The notes under the pieces: model-generated
Told to the model about the DNA's origin: nothing
Database searches by the model: none
What the model saw: only the letters and a program-made list of their open reading frames with translations
Assembly (NCBI GenBank): GCA_045649685.1
Contig: JAZRQJ010000009.1
Coordinates: forward strand, 62,001-126,000
From: RUG12519 sp045649685
GTDB taxonomy: Bacteria; Bacillota; Clostridia; Oscillospirales; Ruminococcaceae
DNA length: 64,000 nt
Direction of reading: 5' to 3'
Shown: piece by piece, positions 54,441 to 63,434 of the stretch
Numbering within the stretch: position 1 is the first letter of the stretch
Layout of the letters: each line of letters opens with the position of its first letter
Made by a program: the position numbers and the translations under genes

Positions 54441-55832
54441 TTACTTTTGTTGAAAAAAAGCAGTTATCGCACGATAATTTTCAAACACATCTACTTTAGA
54501 TGAAATTTCAAACGGTGAGTGCATAGACAATATTGGAACACCTACATCAACAACATCCATATTCAATTTTGCCAAAAACATAGCAACTGTTCCGCCACCT
54601 CCACCATCTACTTTTCCTAATTCACCTGTTTGCCAATGTATGCTTTCAGAATCTAACAATCTGGTAACTTTATCAACAAATTCTGCTGACGCATCTGATG
54701 TTCCAGATTTACCACGAGCTCCAGTATACTTAGTAATTATAGTTCCAAATCCACACATTGCCGAGTTGTTTTTCTCGTATGCAACAGCATAAGTAGGATC
54801 AAATGCAGCACCAACATCAGTAGACATACACTCAGAATTTGAAAGAACAGTATGACCATCAGTTTCAAACATTTTCGCTAAATCCTCAATAAAATATTTG
54901 AAAAAGTATGAATTCATTCCAGTGTTTCCATCACTACCAATTTCCTCTTTATCTGCCAACATAGTAACAACGGTATATTCTGGTGATTCACAATCTAAAA
55001 TAGCTCTTAGTGAATTATATGCACATACTCTATCATCCTGTCCATAAGATCCAATTAAACTTCTATCAAAACCAACATCAGATGCTTTAAATGCTGGAAC
55101 CATTTCCAATTCTGCTGAAATAAAATCTCTCTCCACAATTCCATATTTTTCATTTAAAATTTTCATTATGTTCAATTTAACCATTTCACTTTTTTCATCA
55201 TCTTTGAATGGTTTTGAACCAATTAATACATTTAAATCTTCGCCATAAACAATATCTTTAGCAGGTCTTTTCATTTGTGAATCTGCAAGGTGTGGCAAAA
55301 GATCATTAACACAAAAAACAGGATCTTTCTCGTCTTCACCAATCTTTACTTCAACTTTTTCGCCATTAGCCTTGAGAATAACACCATGTAAAGATAGTGG
55401 AACAGCTGTCCACTGATATTTTTTTATACCACCGTAATAATGGGTTTTGAAAAAAGCCAACTGACTATCTTCATAAAGAGGGTTCGGCTTCAAATCAAGT
55501 CTAGGAGAATCAATGTGAGCTGCAGCTAGCTTTATTCCATCTTTCAATGATCTTTTACCTATAATTGCTAAAATCAAACTTTTATCTCTATTAATATAAT
55601 ATATTTTATCTCCCGGTTTATATTTTGCATTTTTGGAAAAAGGAATAAAGCCACGTTGTTTAGCCATTTCTATAGAACTATAACAAGCTTCTCTCTCTGT
55701 TTTAGATGAGTCTAAAAATTCTTTATATGCTTCACAATAACTATGTACTTGATCTAACAATTCATCACTTAATTTTACATTTGCATTTTTCTTAACATAA
55801 AACAACTCTTTTTTTAATTCTTCAATATTCAT
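54441..55832 (-). CDS. M18 family aspartyl aminopeptidase
   Basis: This dinuclear zinc aminopeptidase of 463 residues resembles the ApeA/ApeB family and removes N-terminal acidic (or other) residues from peptides. Metal and catalytic residues are visible: His in AAAHIDSPR, Asp in GQDDRV, Glu-Glu in ADKEEIGSDG, Asp in STDVGAAFD and His in MHSPFE near the C-terminus. Length is normal. Cytosolic; probably a peptide-recycling enzyme. It follows the lytic transglycosylase gene by 15 nt. Confidence 0.93.
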   Translation of the reverse strand: MNIEELKKELFYVKKNANVKLSDELLDQVHSYCEAYKEFLDSSKTEREACYSSIEMAKQRGFIPFSKNAKYKPGDKIYYINRDKSLILAIIGKRSLKDGIKLAAAHIDSPRLDLKPNPLYEDSQLAFFKTHYYGGIKKYQWTAVPLSLHGVILKANGEKVEVKIGEDEKDPVFCVNDLLPHLADSQMKRPAKDIVYGEDLNVLIGSKPFKDDEKSEMVKLNIMKILNEKYGIVERDFISAELEMVPAFKASDVGFDRSLIGSYGQDDRVCAYNSLRAILDCESPEYTVVTMLADKEEIGSDGNTGMNSYFFKYFIEDLAKMFETDGHTVLSNSECMSTDVGAAFDPTYAVAYEKNNSAMCGFGTIITKYTGARGKSGTSDASAEFVDKVTRLLDSESIHWQTGELGKVDGGGGGTVAMFLAKLNMDVVDVGVPILSMHSPFEISSKVDVFENYRAITAFFQQK

Positions 55833-55847
55833 TTAAAATCTTCCTTT

Positions 55848-56444
55848 CTAAACTTGATTTTCACTATATAATTTTTTATATATTTTTTTTACCTCAGCAA
55901 CTTTATTAATATAATCATAAGCTGCAGGATATTTATTTCTATTCTGGCTCAAAAATTCATCTAAAGATTGATTACTACCAGATATCCACTCATTAACTTT
56001 CCCTCTGCCAGAATGATAAGCAGCGGCAACCTCTTTATCAGTTTTAAATTCTTTAAACAAAGTTGATAATATGTAAGTACCATACTTTATATTAACATCA
56101 TAATTAAAAACATCCTTATATTCAGATGTATCATCGGATCCTAGAGTGCTTTTAGCCCAATTAAACGTGTTTTCAGTTATTTGCATTAATCCTTTAGCTC
56201 CCGCATTACTTTGAGCACATTCATCAAACCTTGACTCATTATAAATGATAGAATAAACAAAATATTCATCCACACCATATTTATGAGCATATTTACTAAT
56301 GCAATCAGAATATTTCTTTGGAAATAAATAGCTTCGTGCAAAATGCGGATAGGCTAAAAATGCAATTATCGAAGTAACGATCAAAACTAAAAAAGTCCTA
56401 AAAAACACATTTCTAAATTTCTTTTTTTTTGCAATCAACTTCAT
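55848..56444 (-). CDS. Membrane-anchored lytic transglycosylase (SLT domain)
   Basis: A 198-residue protein with a basic N-terminus, a transmembrane/signal helix (about 12-32) and a soluble-lytic-transglycosylase domain (about 45-190). Catalytic E70 lies in NESRFDECAQSNAGAKGLMQI; the AAAYHSGRGKV and YDYINKV motifs of SLT family 1 follow. It cleaves peptidoglycan with 1,6-anhydro product formation. In B. subtilis YjbJ/CwlQ are comparable small SLT proteins. It sits between coaE and the M18 gene. Confidence 0.9.
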   Translation of the reverse strand: MKLIAKKKKFRNVFFRTFLVLIVTSIIAFLAYPHFARSYLFPKKYSDCISKYAHKYGVDEYFVYSIIYNESRFDECAQSNAGAKGLMQITENTFNWAKSTLGSDDTSEYKDVFNYDVNIKYGTYILSTLFKEFKTDKEVAAAYHSGRGKVNEWISGSNQSLDEFLSQNRNKYPAAYDYINKVAEVKKIYKKLYSENQV

Positions 56445-56485
56445 AAATTAAGTTGCTCCTTTTAGATAACAAACACATACTAAAA

Positions 56486-57058
56486 TTATATCCATTTTTG
56501 TAACACATTTTCTACATCTTTGATAAAATCAGACAATTTCCCATTGTTATAAACAATTGCATTAGCATATTTGATATAAAAATCATCTTGTGGCTGCACA
56601 TTTACCCTATTTATTGCGTCATAATAACTAATTTTATCTCTATCTAATATTCTATTCAAACGGATCTGTTTTTCACTCAAAATTGCTAAACTATAATCAC
56701 AAAGCCTATACGCTCCACTTTCAAATAATGTTGGAGCATCCAATATAACACACTCGCCACCTCTATCATTAATTTCAGTTTCTATTTGGTTTAATATATA
56801 TGGATTTACAACTTCACACAATTTTGCAAGCAATTTTTTATCTCTAAAAACAATTCCTGCCAACTTTGTTTTATTAACAACACTATTGTCCACCACACCG
56901 TCAAAATGTCTGTCTACATCATCAATACATTTATTGCAATTAACATAAAGATTCTTTACAATTTTATCAGAATCTATTATAAAAAAACCCTTTTTTTTCA
57001 AATATTTACTAATTTCTGATTTTCCAGAACCAGTCGGTCCTGTTAATCCAATAACCAT
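56486..57058 (-). CDS. coaE: Dephospho-CoA kinase
   Basis: This enzyme carries out the last step of CoA biosynthesis. The P-loop GPTGSGKS, IDSDKIV, the core with LDAPTLFESG (normally DxPLLFE) and the RLNRILDRD lid are diagnostic. ATG at 57058 is chosen because AGGAG lies 7 nt upstream, giving 190 residues. It is 16 nt downstream of the threonylcarbamoyl-AMP synthase gene. Confidence 0.92.
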   Translation of the reverse strand: MVIGLTGPTGSGKSEISKYLKKKGFFIIDSDKIVKNLYVNCNKCIDDVDRHFDGVVDNSVVNKTKLAGIVFRDKKLLAKLCEVVNPYILNQIETEINDRGGECVILDAPTLFESGAYRLCDYSLAILSEKQIRLNRILDRDKISYYDAINRVNVQPQDDFYIKYANAIVYNNGKLSDFIKDVENVLQKWI

Positions 57059-57074
57059 ATAAATACTCCTAAAA

Positions 57075-58091
57075 CTATAAAACAACTAATTTAAATGCTG
57101 CTGCTCTAAGAAGTCTATTATAAACAGCCAATCCAATATTTTCCTTATTAGGGCATCTAAAAAAAACTTTGCTTGCTCCTAATTCATCAAATTTACGAAG
57201 CACCATAAAAATATTATGCGCTTGATCTTTTTCATTATAACCAAAAGTTAACACATTTTTATCAAAAAACTTCTGCTCACCATCAAAAACAGCACACCAT
57301 ACATTTTCTTTCAATTTATCTGAAACATAAGCCCTAAAATCATCCAACGAACTGTCTATCAAAACAATATCTGCGTTTGGAGAATAATGTTTATATTTGG
57401 TTCCTGGTGATATAACTGTACTATTAGGATCAATTTGGTTTAAAACCGAATCGTCTAAAACAATATTCTCTGTAACCTCTTTTAACATATTCACACTAAT
57501 TATACCTGGCCGCAATACTCTTAACAAATCATCTTCAATTTTAACTATAGTCGATTCCAATCCCACTTCACATACTCCACCATATAATATTGCTTTAATT
57601 CTTCCATTTAAGTCATCAAAAACATGATTAGCTGATGTTGGACTTGGTTTTCCCGATAAATTAGCGGACGGAGCAGCTAAAGGAAACCCACAAGCTTCTA
57701 TTAGTTTTCTGGAAACAACATGTGATGGAAATCTAATAGCCACTGTATCAAGATTTGCAGTAATTAAATTAGAAACTTTTTTGTTTCTAGGAACTATTAT
57801 TGTAAGCGGTCCTGGCCAAAATTTTTCAATTAATTTTTGAAACATTTCAGAATCTCTATCAATCATCAACTCATCCAACATGTCCATATTGCTAATATGA
57901 CAAATCAAAGGATTATCTTGCGGTCTACCCTTTATTTCAAAAATTTTAGATACTGCTTTTTCATCAAAAACATTAGCCGCAAGCCCATATACAGTTTCTG
58001 TGGGCATAGCCACAACCTCACCATTTTTTAACAAATCCGCACAATATATAATATTGTCAGTGGATGCATCTAAAATAGTTGTCTTTATCAA
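57075..58091 (-). CDS. L-threonylcarbamoyladenylate synthase (Sua5 form)
   Basis: This enzyme makes threonylcarbamoyl-AMP for the universal t6A37 modification of ANN-decoding tRNAs. The YrdC domain (about residues 1-210) has PTETVYGL, FEIKGRPQDNPL, RFPSH and APSANLSGKPSPT. A C-terminal Sua5 domain (about 215-338) makes it the longer Sua5/YwlC type at 338 residues. Its start overlaps the prfA stop by 4 nt. The coupling with prfA is conserved in many Firmicutes. Confidence 0.94.
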   Translation of the reverse strand: MIKTTILDASTDNIIYCADLLKNGEVVAMPTETVYGLAANVFDEKAVSKIFEIKGRPQDNPLICHISNMDMLDELMIDRDSEMFQKLIEKFWPGPLTIIVPRNKKVSNLITANLDTVAIRFPSHVVSRKLIEACGFPLAAPSANLSGKPSPTSANHVFDDLNGRIKAILYGGVCEVGLESTIVKIEDDLLRVLRPGIISVNMLKEVTENIVLDDSVLNQIDPNSTVISPGTKYKHYSPNADIVLIDSSLDDFRAYVSDKLKENVWCAVFDGEQKFFDKNVLTFGYNEKDQAHNIFMVLRKFDELGASKVFFRCPNKENIGLAVYNRLLRAAAFKLVVL

Positions 58092-59173
58092 TTTTCAACC
58101 TCCGAAGACAATTTCAATGCCTGATCTGCAGTAATTAATGCATCTATAATCTCATCTAAATCACCATTCATTATTTGATCCAAATGATATAAAGTTAATC
58201 CTATTCTATGATCAGTAACTCTTCCCTGTGGAAAATTATAAGTTCTAATCCTTTCGGACCTATCACCTGTTCCAACTTGCATTCGTCTTTCACTAGCAAT
58301 TTTTTCTGCAGCTTCTCTCTGAGCTTGTTCATAAAGTCGACTACGTAATATTTTCATAGCCTTGTCCTTATTTTTAAACTGACTTCTTTCATCTTGACAC
58401 TCAACCACCAAACCAGTAGGTATATAAGTAAGCCTAATTGCGGACTCAGTCTTATTAATATGCTGTCCTCCCGCACCACTAGCTCTAAATGTATCAACTT
58501 GTATATCATTTGGATTAATATCAAACTCTACTTCCTCTGCTTCTGGTAAAACAGCAACAGTAACAGTTGAAGTGTGAATTCTTCCTTGAGTTTCTGTTTC
58601 TGGAACCCTTTGAACCCTATGAACACCACTTTCAAATTTAAATCTAGAATAAGCGCCTTCTCCAGTTATTTCAAAACTAACTTCTTTGAATCCGCCTATA
58701 CCGGTTTCACTAGCAGCTAAAAGCTCTATTTTCCAACCTCTTTTTTCAGCGTACATAGTATACATTCTATACAAATTAGCGGAAAACAAAGCAGCCTCAT
58801 CACCACCGGCACCGCCTCTTATTTCTATAATAACATTTTTTTCATCATTAGGATCTTTAGGCAACAACAAGACCTTTAATTCTTTTGATATTTGTTCCAT
58901 TCTTTCTTCATTCTCATCATATTGCTGTTTAGCCATTTCTCTAAATTCTTTATCTAAACCACCTTCTTTGAGAATATCTTTTGCTTCATTAAATTCGTCC
59001 TTTGCCTTACAATATTTATTATACGTCTCAACAATAGGTGTTATAGTTTTTAATTCTTTCATCAAATCCCTATATTTGTTTTGGTCGGTAACAATGTTGG
59101 GATCCATCAATTGATTATTAATTTCTTCAAGATGCAACTTAATAGAATCTAATCTATCGAACATATCAGCCAT
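58088..59173 (-). CDS. prfA: Peptide chain release factor 1
   Basis: RF1 terminates translation at UAA and UAG. The codon-recognition PxT is in RVPETETQ; the catalytic GGQ is in GAGGQHINKT, followed by VECQDERSQFKNK. The N-terminal coiled domain and the C-terminal YNFPQGRVTDHRI are standard. ATG at 59173 is preferred because GAGGG is 12 nt upstream and the N-terminus MADMFDRLD agrees with homologues; this gives 361 residues. It heads an operon with sua5-coaE-SLT-M18. Confidence 0.96.
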   Translation of the reverse strand: MADMFDRLDSIKLHLEEINNQLMDPNIVTDQNKYRDLMKELKTITPIVETYNKYCKAKDEFNEAKDILKEGGLDKEFREMAKQQYDENEERMEQISKELKVLLLPKDPNDEKNVIIEIRGGAGGDEAALFSANLYRMYTMYAEKRGWKIELLAASETGIGGFKEVSFEITGEGAYSRFKFESGVHRVQRVPETETQGRIHTSTVTVAVLPEAEEVEFDINPNDIQVDTFRASGAGGQHINKTESAIRLTYIPTGLVVECQDERSQFKNKDKAMKILRSRLYEQAQREAAEKIASERRMQVGTGDRSERIRTYNFPQGRVTDHRIGLTLYHLDQIMNGDLDEIIDALITADQALKLSSEVEN

Positions 59174-59256
59174 AAATTTCACTTTCCCTCTTAACAAAAT
59201 AAATATAAATTAATTAGATAATTACAACATTCATAATATGAGAATTACACTTATTG

Positions 59257-59285
59257 ATTATATCATGATTAATTAAACACCGCAA
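59257..59285 (-). promoter_or_regulatory. Promoter of the prfA operon
   Basis: TTGCGG, a 17-bp spacer and an extended -10 TGATATAAT on the minus strand. The leader to the prfA ATG is about 75 nt. Confidence 0.6.
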
Positions 59286-59297
59286 TATAATAAAAAA

Positions 59298-59954
59298 TTA
59301 TTCACACATCTTAGCAATTAAAAACTTAATTGGAATTCCCTGCTCACTAAACATAATTTCATGTTCAGTTAGCAAATTATGCTTCATAAAATCACTATTG
59401 TGCAAATCATATGTGATATACTCTATTTTAAATCCACTATCTTTAAAGTAGTTTATGCTATCCTCAAATAAAGCATCATCATCCGTTTTAAAATATATCA
59501 ATGCATTTTTACGCAAAAATTCCTTATATTGGATTAATTGTCTTGTATGTGTCAATCTTCTTTTATGGTGTCTAGTTTTCGGCCAAGGATTACAAAAACA
59601 TATATATATTTTATCAACTATATCAGATTTATCAAATAGCTTACTACAATATTCAATATTATATCTTGTCAAAAGCACATTTTCCGGACTTTTTCCCTCA
59701 AAAGTTTTTTCTATATTTCTACGAGCAACTCCCAAAATATCATCACTCATATCTATACCAATATAATTAATATTTGGATTATCAAAAGCAAGTTTAGATA
59801 AAAAAACACCTTTCCCACAGCCAAGTTCTAAATGTACGGGCTGATTTTTTTCAAATAAACTAGTCCATTTTCCTCTCATGTCAGTTGGATTTTTTATGTA
59901 ATATTTACACTGATTTAATTCGGGTCTAGCCCAATTTTTTCTTCTCATTCTCAT
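59298..59954 (-). CDS. trmB: tRNA (guanine-N7)-methyltransferase
   Basis: TrmB makes m7G46 in tRNA. The SAM-binding ELGCGKGVFLSKLA, the catalytic/substrate NPWPKTRHHKRRLTH and the TDDDALFEDS motif are all diagnostic. The N-terminal arginine-rich MRMRRKNWARPELN is typical. At 218 residues it is full length. It lies upstream of prfA with a 124-nt gap that holds the prfA promoter; no promoter is clear for trmB itself. Confidence 0.95.
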   Translation of the reverse strand: MRMRRKNWARPELNQCKYYIKNPTDMRGKWTSLFEKNQPVHLELGCGKGVFLSKLAFDNPNINYIGIDMSDDILGVARRNIEKTFEGKSPENVLLTRYNIEYCSKLFDKSDIVDKIYICFCNPWPKTRHHKRRLTHTRQLIQYKEFLRKNALIYFKTDDDALFEDSINYFKDSGFKIEYITYDLHNSDFMKHNLLTEHEIMFSEQGIPIKFLIAKMCE

Positions 59955-60072
59955 TATATTATTATCACACCTTTAAATTTTCAATATCTACTTATATATG
60001 ATATTATATTTTAAAAATAAAAACAAGATTCAACATTTGCTATAAAAACATAAATAAATTTTTTGTAAATTG

Positions 60073-60102
60073 TTGACGATTATTTAATTAAAATGTTATA
60101 AT
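60073..60102 (+). promoter_or_regulatory. Promoter of the PPi-type phosphofructokinase gene
   Basis: TTGACG, an 18-bp spacer and TATAAT, about 35 nt before the ATG with GAGAGGA in between. Confidence 0.75.
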
Positions 60103-60140
60103 TTTTTTGTTTGTAGTAATTTGTAGAGAGGAATCAATAA

Positions 60141-61364
60141 ATGAAAAATCTTTTAGTAGCTCAGTCAGGCGGACCAACTGTTGCAATAAACTCTACTCTG
60201 ATAGGAGTATACAATGCAGCTAAAGGTAAAGTAGACAATATTTATGGAGCAAGGTACGGAATAAAAGGTGTTTTAAGCAAAGACATACATGATTTATCCA
60301 AACTATTAAATGGAGAAAATTTGCCAATTCTTGCTCAAACTCCTGCCTGTGCATTGGGATCTTGCCGACAAAAATTAAAGAACCCAGATGAATCTCCAGA
60401 ACAATATGAAGCTCTAATAAAAGTATTTAGAGAATATTCAATAAATTATTTTGTTTATATTGGCGGAAATGACTCAATGGATACCGTTAATAAAATCGCA
60501 ACTTATTTAAAAAACAACAATATAAACGACATTATTGTTGTAGGTGCTCCAAAAACAATAGATAATGACTTAATTGAAACTGATCACTGTCCTGGCTTTG
60601 GATCAGCTGCAAAATATATAGCAACAACAATTTCCGAACTAGAAAGAGATTGTTCTGTATATTCTGTGCCAGCCGTAACACTTGTTGAAATAATGGGAAG
60701 AGATGCAGGTTGGTTAACAGCTGCATCTGCATTATCTCGCTTAAATGGTGCTAAAGGTCCTTCCTTAATATACTGTTGTGAAAAAACATTCGATACACAG
60801 TGCTTTTTAAGCGATATTGAAAAAACATTTCAGAATCAAAACAATAGTATATTGGTTACACTGAGTGAAGGAATTCACGATAAAAACGGTAAATATATTT
60901 CTGAAACAACTAATCAAATATGCATCGATGAATTTGGTCATAAACAGAATGCTGGTGCAGCAAAAGTTTTAGAACAAATTGTAAAACAAGAATTTGGCTG
61001 TAAAACAAGATCAATAGAGATCAATTTAATGCAAAGAGCTGCCGCACACATATCTTCCTTAACAGATATAAAAGAATCTATGAAGTTAGGAGAACAAGCA
61101 ACAAAATGTGCGTTAAATGAAATGAATGGAGAAATGTCAATAATTCTAAGAACAAGCAATAATCCATATAAAGTAGAATATAGCTCAATTCATACTTCAA
61201 TTGTTGCAAATAAAGTAAAAAATTTACCATATGATATGATATCTTCTAGTGGAAATGATATTACAAATAAAGCTATAGAATATTTAAAACCGCTAATACA
61301 AGGAGAACCTTCAATTAAATATAAAAATGGCATACCACTTCATTTAAATCTATTTAAAGCGTAA
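60141..61364 (+). CDS. Diphosphate-type 6-phosphofructokinase
   Basis: This 407-residue phosphofructokinase differs from the one at 18.9 kb. It has D111 in GGNDSMD where ATP enzymes have Gly, and K138 in GAPKTIDND where they have Gly; together these mark the PPi-using (PfkA2/PFP) group. The loops VAQSGGPTVAINST, the catalytic PKTIDND Asp, and EIMGRDAGWLTA are intact. It probably interconverts fructose 6-phosphate and PPi reversibly in the cytosol. The donor is inferred from residues only. It is followed by a TspO gene. Confidence 0.88.
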   Translation: MKNLLVAQSGGPTVAINSTLIGVYNAAKGKVDNIYGARYGIKGVLSKDIHDLSKLLNGENLPILAQTPACALGSCRQKLKNPDESPEQYEALIKVFREYSINYFVYIGGNDSMDTVNKIATYLKNNNINDIIVVGAPKTIDNDLIETDHCPGFGSAAKYIATTISELERDCSVYSVPAVTLVEIMGRDAGWLTAASALSRLNGAKGPSLIYCCEKTFDTQCFLSDIEKTFQNQNNSILVTLSEGIHDKNGKYISETTNQICIDEFGHKQNAGAAKVLEQIVKQEFGCKTRSIEINLMQRAAAHISSLTDIKESMKLGEQATKCALNEMNGEMSIILRTSNNPYKVEYSSIHTSIVANKVKNLPYDMISSSGNDITNKAIEYLKPLIQGEPSIKYKNGIPLHLNLFKA

Positions 61365-61434
61365 AATATTAAGAATTTTTTAAGCAACTTTGATATATAA
61401 TAAAATAAAAATAATATATTGGAGTTGTTTTGCA

Positions 61435-61899
61435 ATGAAAATTCACTTAAAACCATTGTTAGTAAGTTTGTTAATAAGTTTAGGCGTTGGCGGATTGGCC
61501 AGTTTTGTAACGTCTGGGAGTTACTCTATTTATGAAAATTTGCAAAAACCTGCATTATACCCTCCAGGCTGGTTATTTCCTATTGTATGGGGTATTTTGT
61601 ATTTTTTAATGGGTATAAGTTCGTATATTATATTCACTTCAAATTCAGACTCTAAAAATACTGCACTAAAATTTTATGCATTGCAATTAATAGTTAATTT
61701 TTTCTGGCCAATATTATTCTTTAATTTAGAATTATTTTGGATATCATTTTTTTGGTTAGTACTATTGGTCATTTTAGTAATAATAACAATTGTTCTTTTT
61801 AATAGAATAAATTCAGTTTCCGCTTGGCTATTAGTTCCATATTTAATTTGGATATTATTTGCAAGCTACTTAAATTTATCCATTGCTATTTTAAATTAA
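61435..61899 (+). CDS. TspO/MBR family membrane protein
   Basis: A 154-residue protein with five transmembrane helices. PALYPPGWLFPIVWGILYFLMGISS is the hallmark of the TspO/MBR (peripheral benzodiazepine receptor) family, and NFFWPILFFNLE in helix 3 is conserved. TspO binds porphyrins and related ligands; in bacteria its role is stress- or tetrapyrrole-related. The ATG is set by GGAG 10 nt upstream. It lies 70 nt after the PPi-PFK gene, with a -10-like TATAAT in between. Confidence 0.88.
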   Translation: MKIHLKPLLVSLLISLGVGGLASFVTSGSYSIYENLQKPALYPPGWLFPIVWGILYFLMGISSYIIFTSNSDSKNTALKFYALQLIVNFFWPILFFNLELFWISFFWLVLLVILVIITIVLFNRINSVSAWLLVPYLIWILFASYLNLSIAILN

Positions 61900-61903
61900 A
61901 AAC

Positions 61904-61952
61904 AAAAAACAAGTCCATTTACTTTATTTATATAAGATAGGACTTGTTTTCA
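61904..61952. terminator. Terminator between TspO and the cysteine-rich gene
   Basis: AAAACAAGTCC (61906-61916) pairs with GGACTTGTTTT (61940-61950); the loop is 23 nt. A/T-rich flanks give U-runs on both strands. It serves the TspO transcript and possibly the convergent gene. Confidence 0.7.
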
Positions 61953-62008
61953 ATTTTATAATAAAAAATATTTAAGTATCCATCATTTATAACATATATA
62001 TTTTATTG

Positions 62009-62839
62009 TTAATTATCTGTTTCACGTGAGGGAAAAAACTCATTTATTGGAAATTCTATATTTTTAAACACATCACATGGATTTTCAGATGTGTTTGTGC
62101 ATTCTTTTTCTGGAATGCAATAGTCATATACTGGAACCATCATTTGTACTTGACGTTCTATTTGAACAATTGAAAAAATACCAATGCTTATAAAAACATT
62201 CCTCTGAGGTAATACATTTTCAAAAGAACCTTCAAAGCAAGAACATATAGAGCTTGGCAATGAACAAGAACACCATTCACTAGCTATGTCGACACTTTCT
62301 TTAGAACAACTTGACAATAACATTGGTTCTGCAATTTGCACTGTCACTTTAGGTAGTGCTTGAGGATTTACAGAACTTGAATTTTCGTTTTGTATGTTGC
62401 TGAAAGTTTTAACGCTGCCCTCACTACCAAATAAAACAACCTTTTTGCAAAATGTACATACACCCGTTACCTCAGTAGCATTTGAAAGAGGTGAATTGTG
62501 AACAGCTAGTGTAACCAAAAAATAAAAAGTCATATCTACAGAATAGAAACCTTTATGGAACGGAACCGGTTCTACAGACATAACAACATCCATAACTTCA
62601 ACCGATTTAGGTTTTACTAAATAAGCTTCATCTATCATTGGCTGTGTGGCATCCGTAAAAAACACCCTCAGATCTTCTAAACAATCCTTATCTCCACAAC
62701 TATCATATATCCTATCAGCATTTATACAAACCGCTTCACGAATATTACAATTATTTTTAGAAGTACTATTAAACGTATTCGCTATCGTTTCATTGCTACG
62801 ACTAGATTTACTAGCATTTTCAAAATTTTTGTCTAGCAT
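62009..62839 (-). CDS. Cysteine-rich protein of an uncharacterised clostridial family
   Basis: I cannot name this 276-residue protein. A disordered Ser/Asn-rich N-terminus (residues 1-33) precedes a beta-rich region with REAVCINADRIYDSC, DKDCLEDLRVFF, VEPVPFHKGFYSVDMTFYF and VVLFGSEGSVKTF. From memory this block recurs in an unannotated family common in Clostridia; this needs a search. There are 14 cysteines, including CTFC, CSCS and CSCF pairs, and no signal peptide or transmembrane helix. AGGAGG lies before the ATG. The cysteine content and the lineage would fit a spore-coat-like protein, but this is inference. Confidence 0.6.
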   Translation of the reverse strand: MLDKNFENASKSSRSNETIANTFNSTSKNNCNIREAVCINADRIYDSCGDKDCLEDLRVFFTDATQPMIDEAYLVKPKSVEVMDVVMSVEPVPFHKGFYSVDMTFYFLVTLAVHNSPLSNATEVTGVCTFCKKVVLFGSEGSVKTFSNIQNENSSSVNPQALPKVTVQIAEPMLLSSCSKESVDIASEWCSCSLPSSICSCFEGSFENVLPQRNVFISIGIFSIVQIERQVQMMVPVYDYCIPEKECTNTSENPCDVFKNIEFPINEFFPSRETDN

Positions 62840-62956
62840 ATTAATCCTCCTGAAATAAAATTAAAGCTCCTGCTTCATTCCATTCTATGTAATTACATAA
62901 AAATTGTGAATATATATAATGTTATTTATTACAGATTATGTTTTTTCAATTTTTAC

Positions 62957-62985
62957 TTGATTTTTTTTTGATTATATGGTAGAAT
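62957..62985 (+). promoter_or_regulatory. Promoter of rpmB
   Basis: TTGATT, a 17-bp spacer and TAGAAT. The leader is about 115 nt, with a short AACCA/TGGTT hairpin and T-run at about 63049-63068 that may be a weak attenuator. Confidence 0.55.
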
Positions 62986-63105
62986 TGATTGAGTTAATGG
63001 TCATTTAATTATTTTTTATTTTATATGTTGACTGTTGTGTTTAATATCAACCATGAATTTGGTTTTTTACTTAAATTTATTTTATTTATAGGAGGTAATC
63101 CCTTT

Positions 63106-63291
63106 ATGGCTAAGTGTGATATTTGTGGTAAAGGTGTGTCTTTTGGTATAAAAGTTTCACACTCACACAGGCGTTCCAATCGTTCTTGGAAGCCAAATAT
63201 AAAGCGCGTGAAAGCAGTAGTTAGTGGCACTCCATGTCATTTAAACGCATGCACTCGTTGTTTACGTTCAGGCAAGGTTGAACGTGCTTAA
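63106..63291 (+). CDS. rpmB: Ribosomal protein bL28
   Basis: A 61-residue large-subunit protein. CDICGK (C4, C7) and CTRC near the C-terminus form the zinc ribbon of the C+ form, and VSHSHRRSNRSWKPN is the diagnostic block. The ATG follows GGAGG by 10 nt; longer upstream reading frames are not supported. A terminator follows, so the gene is monocistronic. Confidence 0.96.
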   Translation: MAKCDICGKGVSFGIKVSHSHRRSNRSWKPNIKRVKAVVSGTPCHLNACTRCLRSGKVERA

Positions 63292-63308
63292 AAAATATCG
63301 AATTTTTG

Positions 63309-63340
63309 AATAAAGCCACGTTATACGTGGCTTTATTTTT
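63309..63340 (+). terminator. Terminator of rpmB
   Basis: AATAAAGCCACGT (63309-63321) pairs perfectly with ACGTGGCTTTATT (63325-63337) around a 3-nt loop, followed by Ts. Confidence 0.88.
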
Positions 63341-63366
63341 GTAGATATTTATTTTATAAATTTAGA

Positions 63367-63395
63367 TTGAAATATTAAATAATATGGTTTATAAT
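63367..63395 (+). promoter_or_regulatory. Promoter of glyA
   Basis: TTGAAA, a 17-bp spacer and TATAAT, about 40 nt upstream of the glyA start with GGAGG in between. Confidence 0.77.
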
Positions 63396-63434
63396 CGAAT
63401 TATAAATTATAAATTACATTTGGAGGTTTTGTTA

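Noticed and set aside
63049..63068. Attenuator hairpin in the rpmB leader
   Set aside because: The 5-bp AACCA/TGGTT stem is weak; I mention it within the promoter entry but do not claim regulation.
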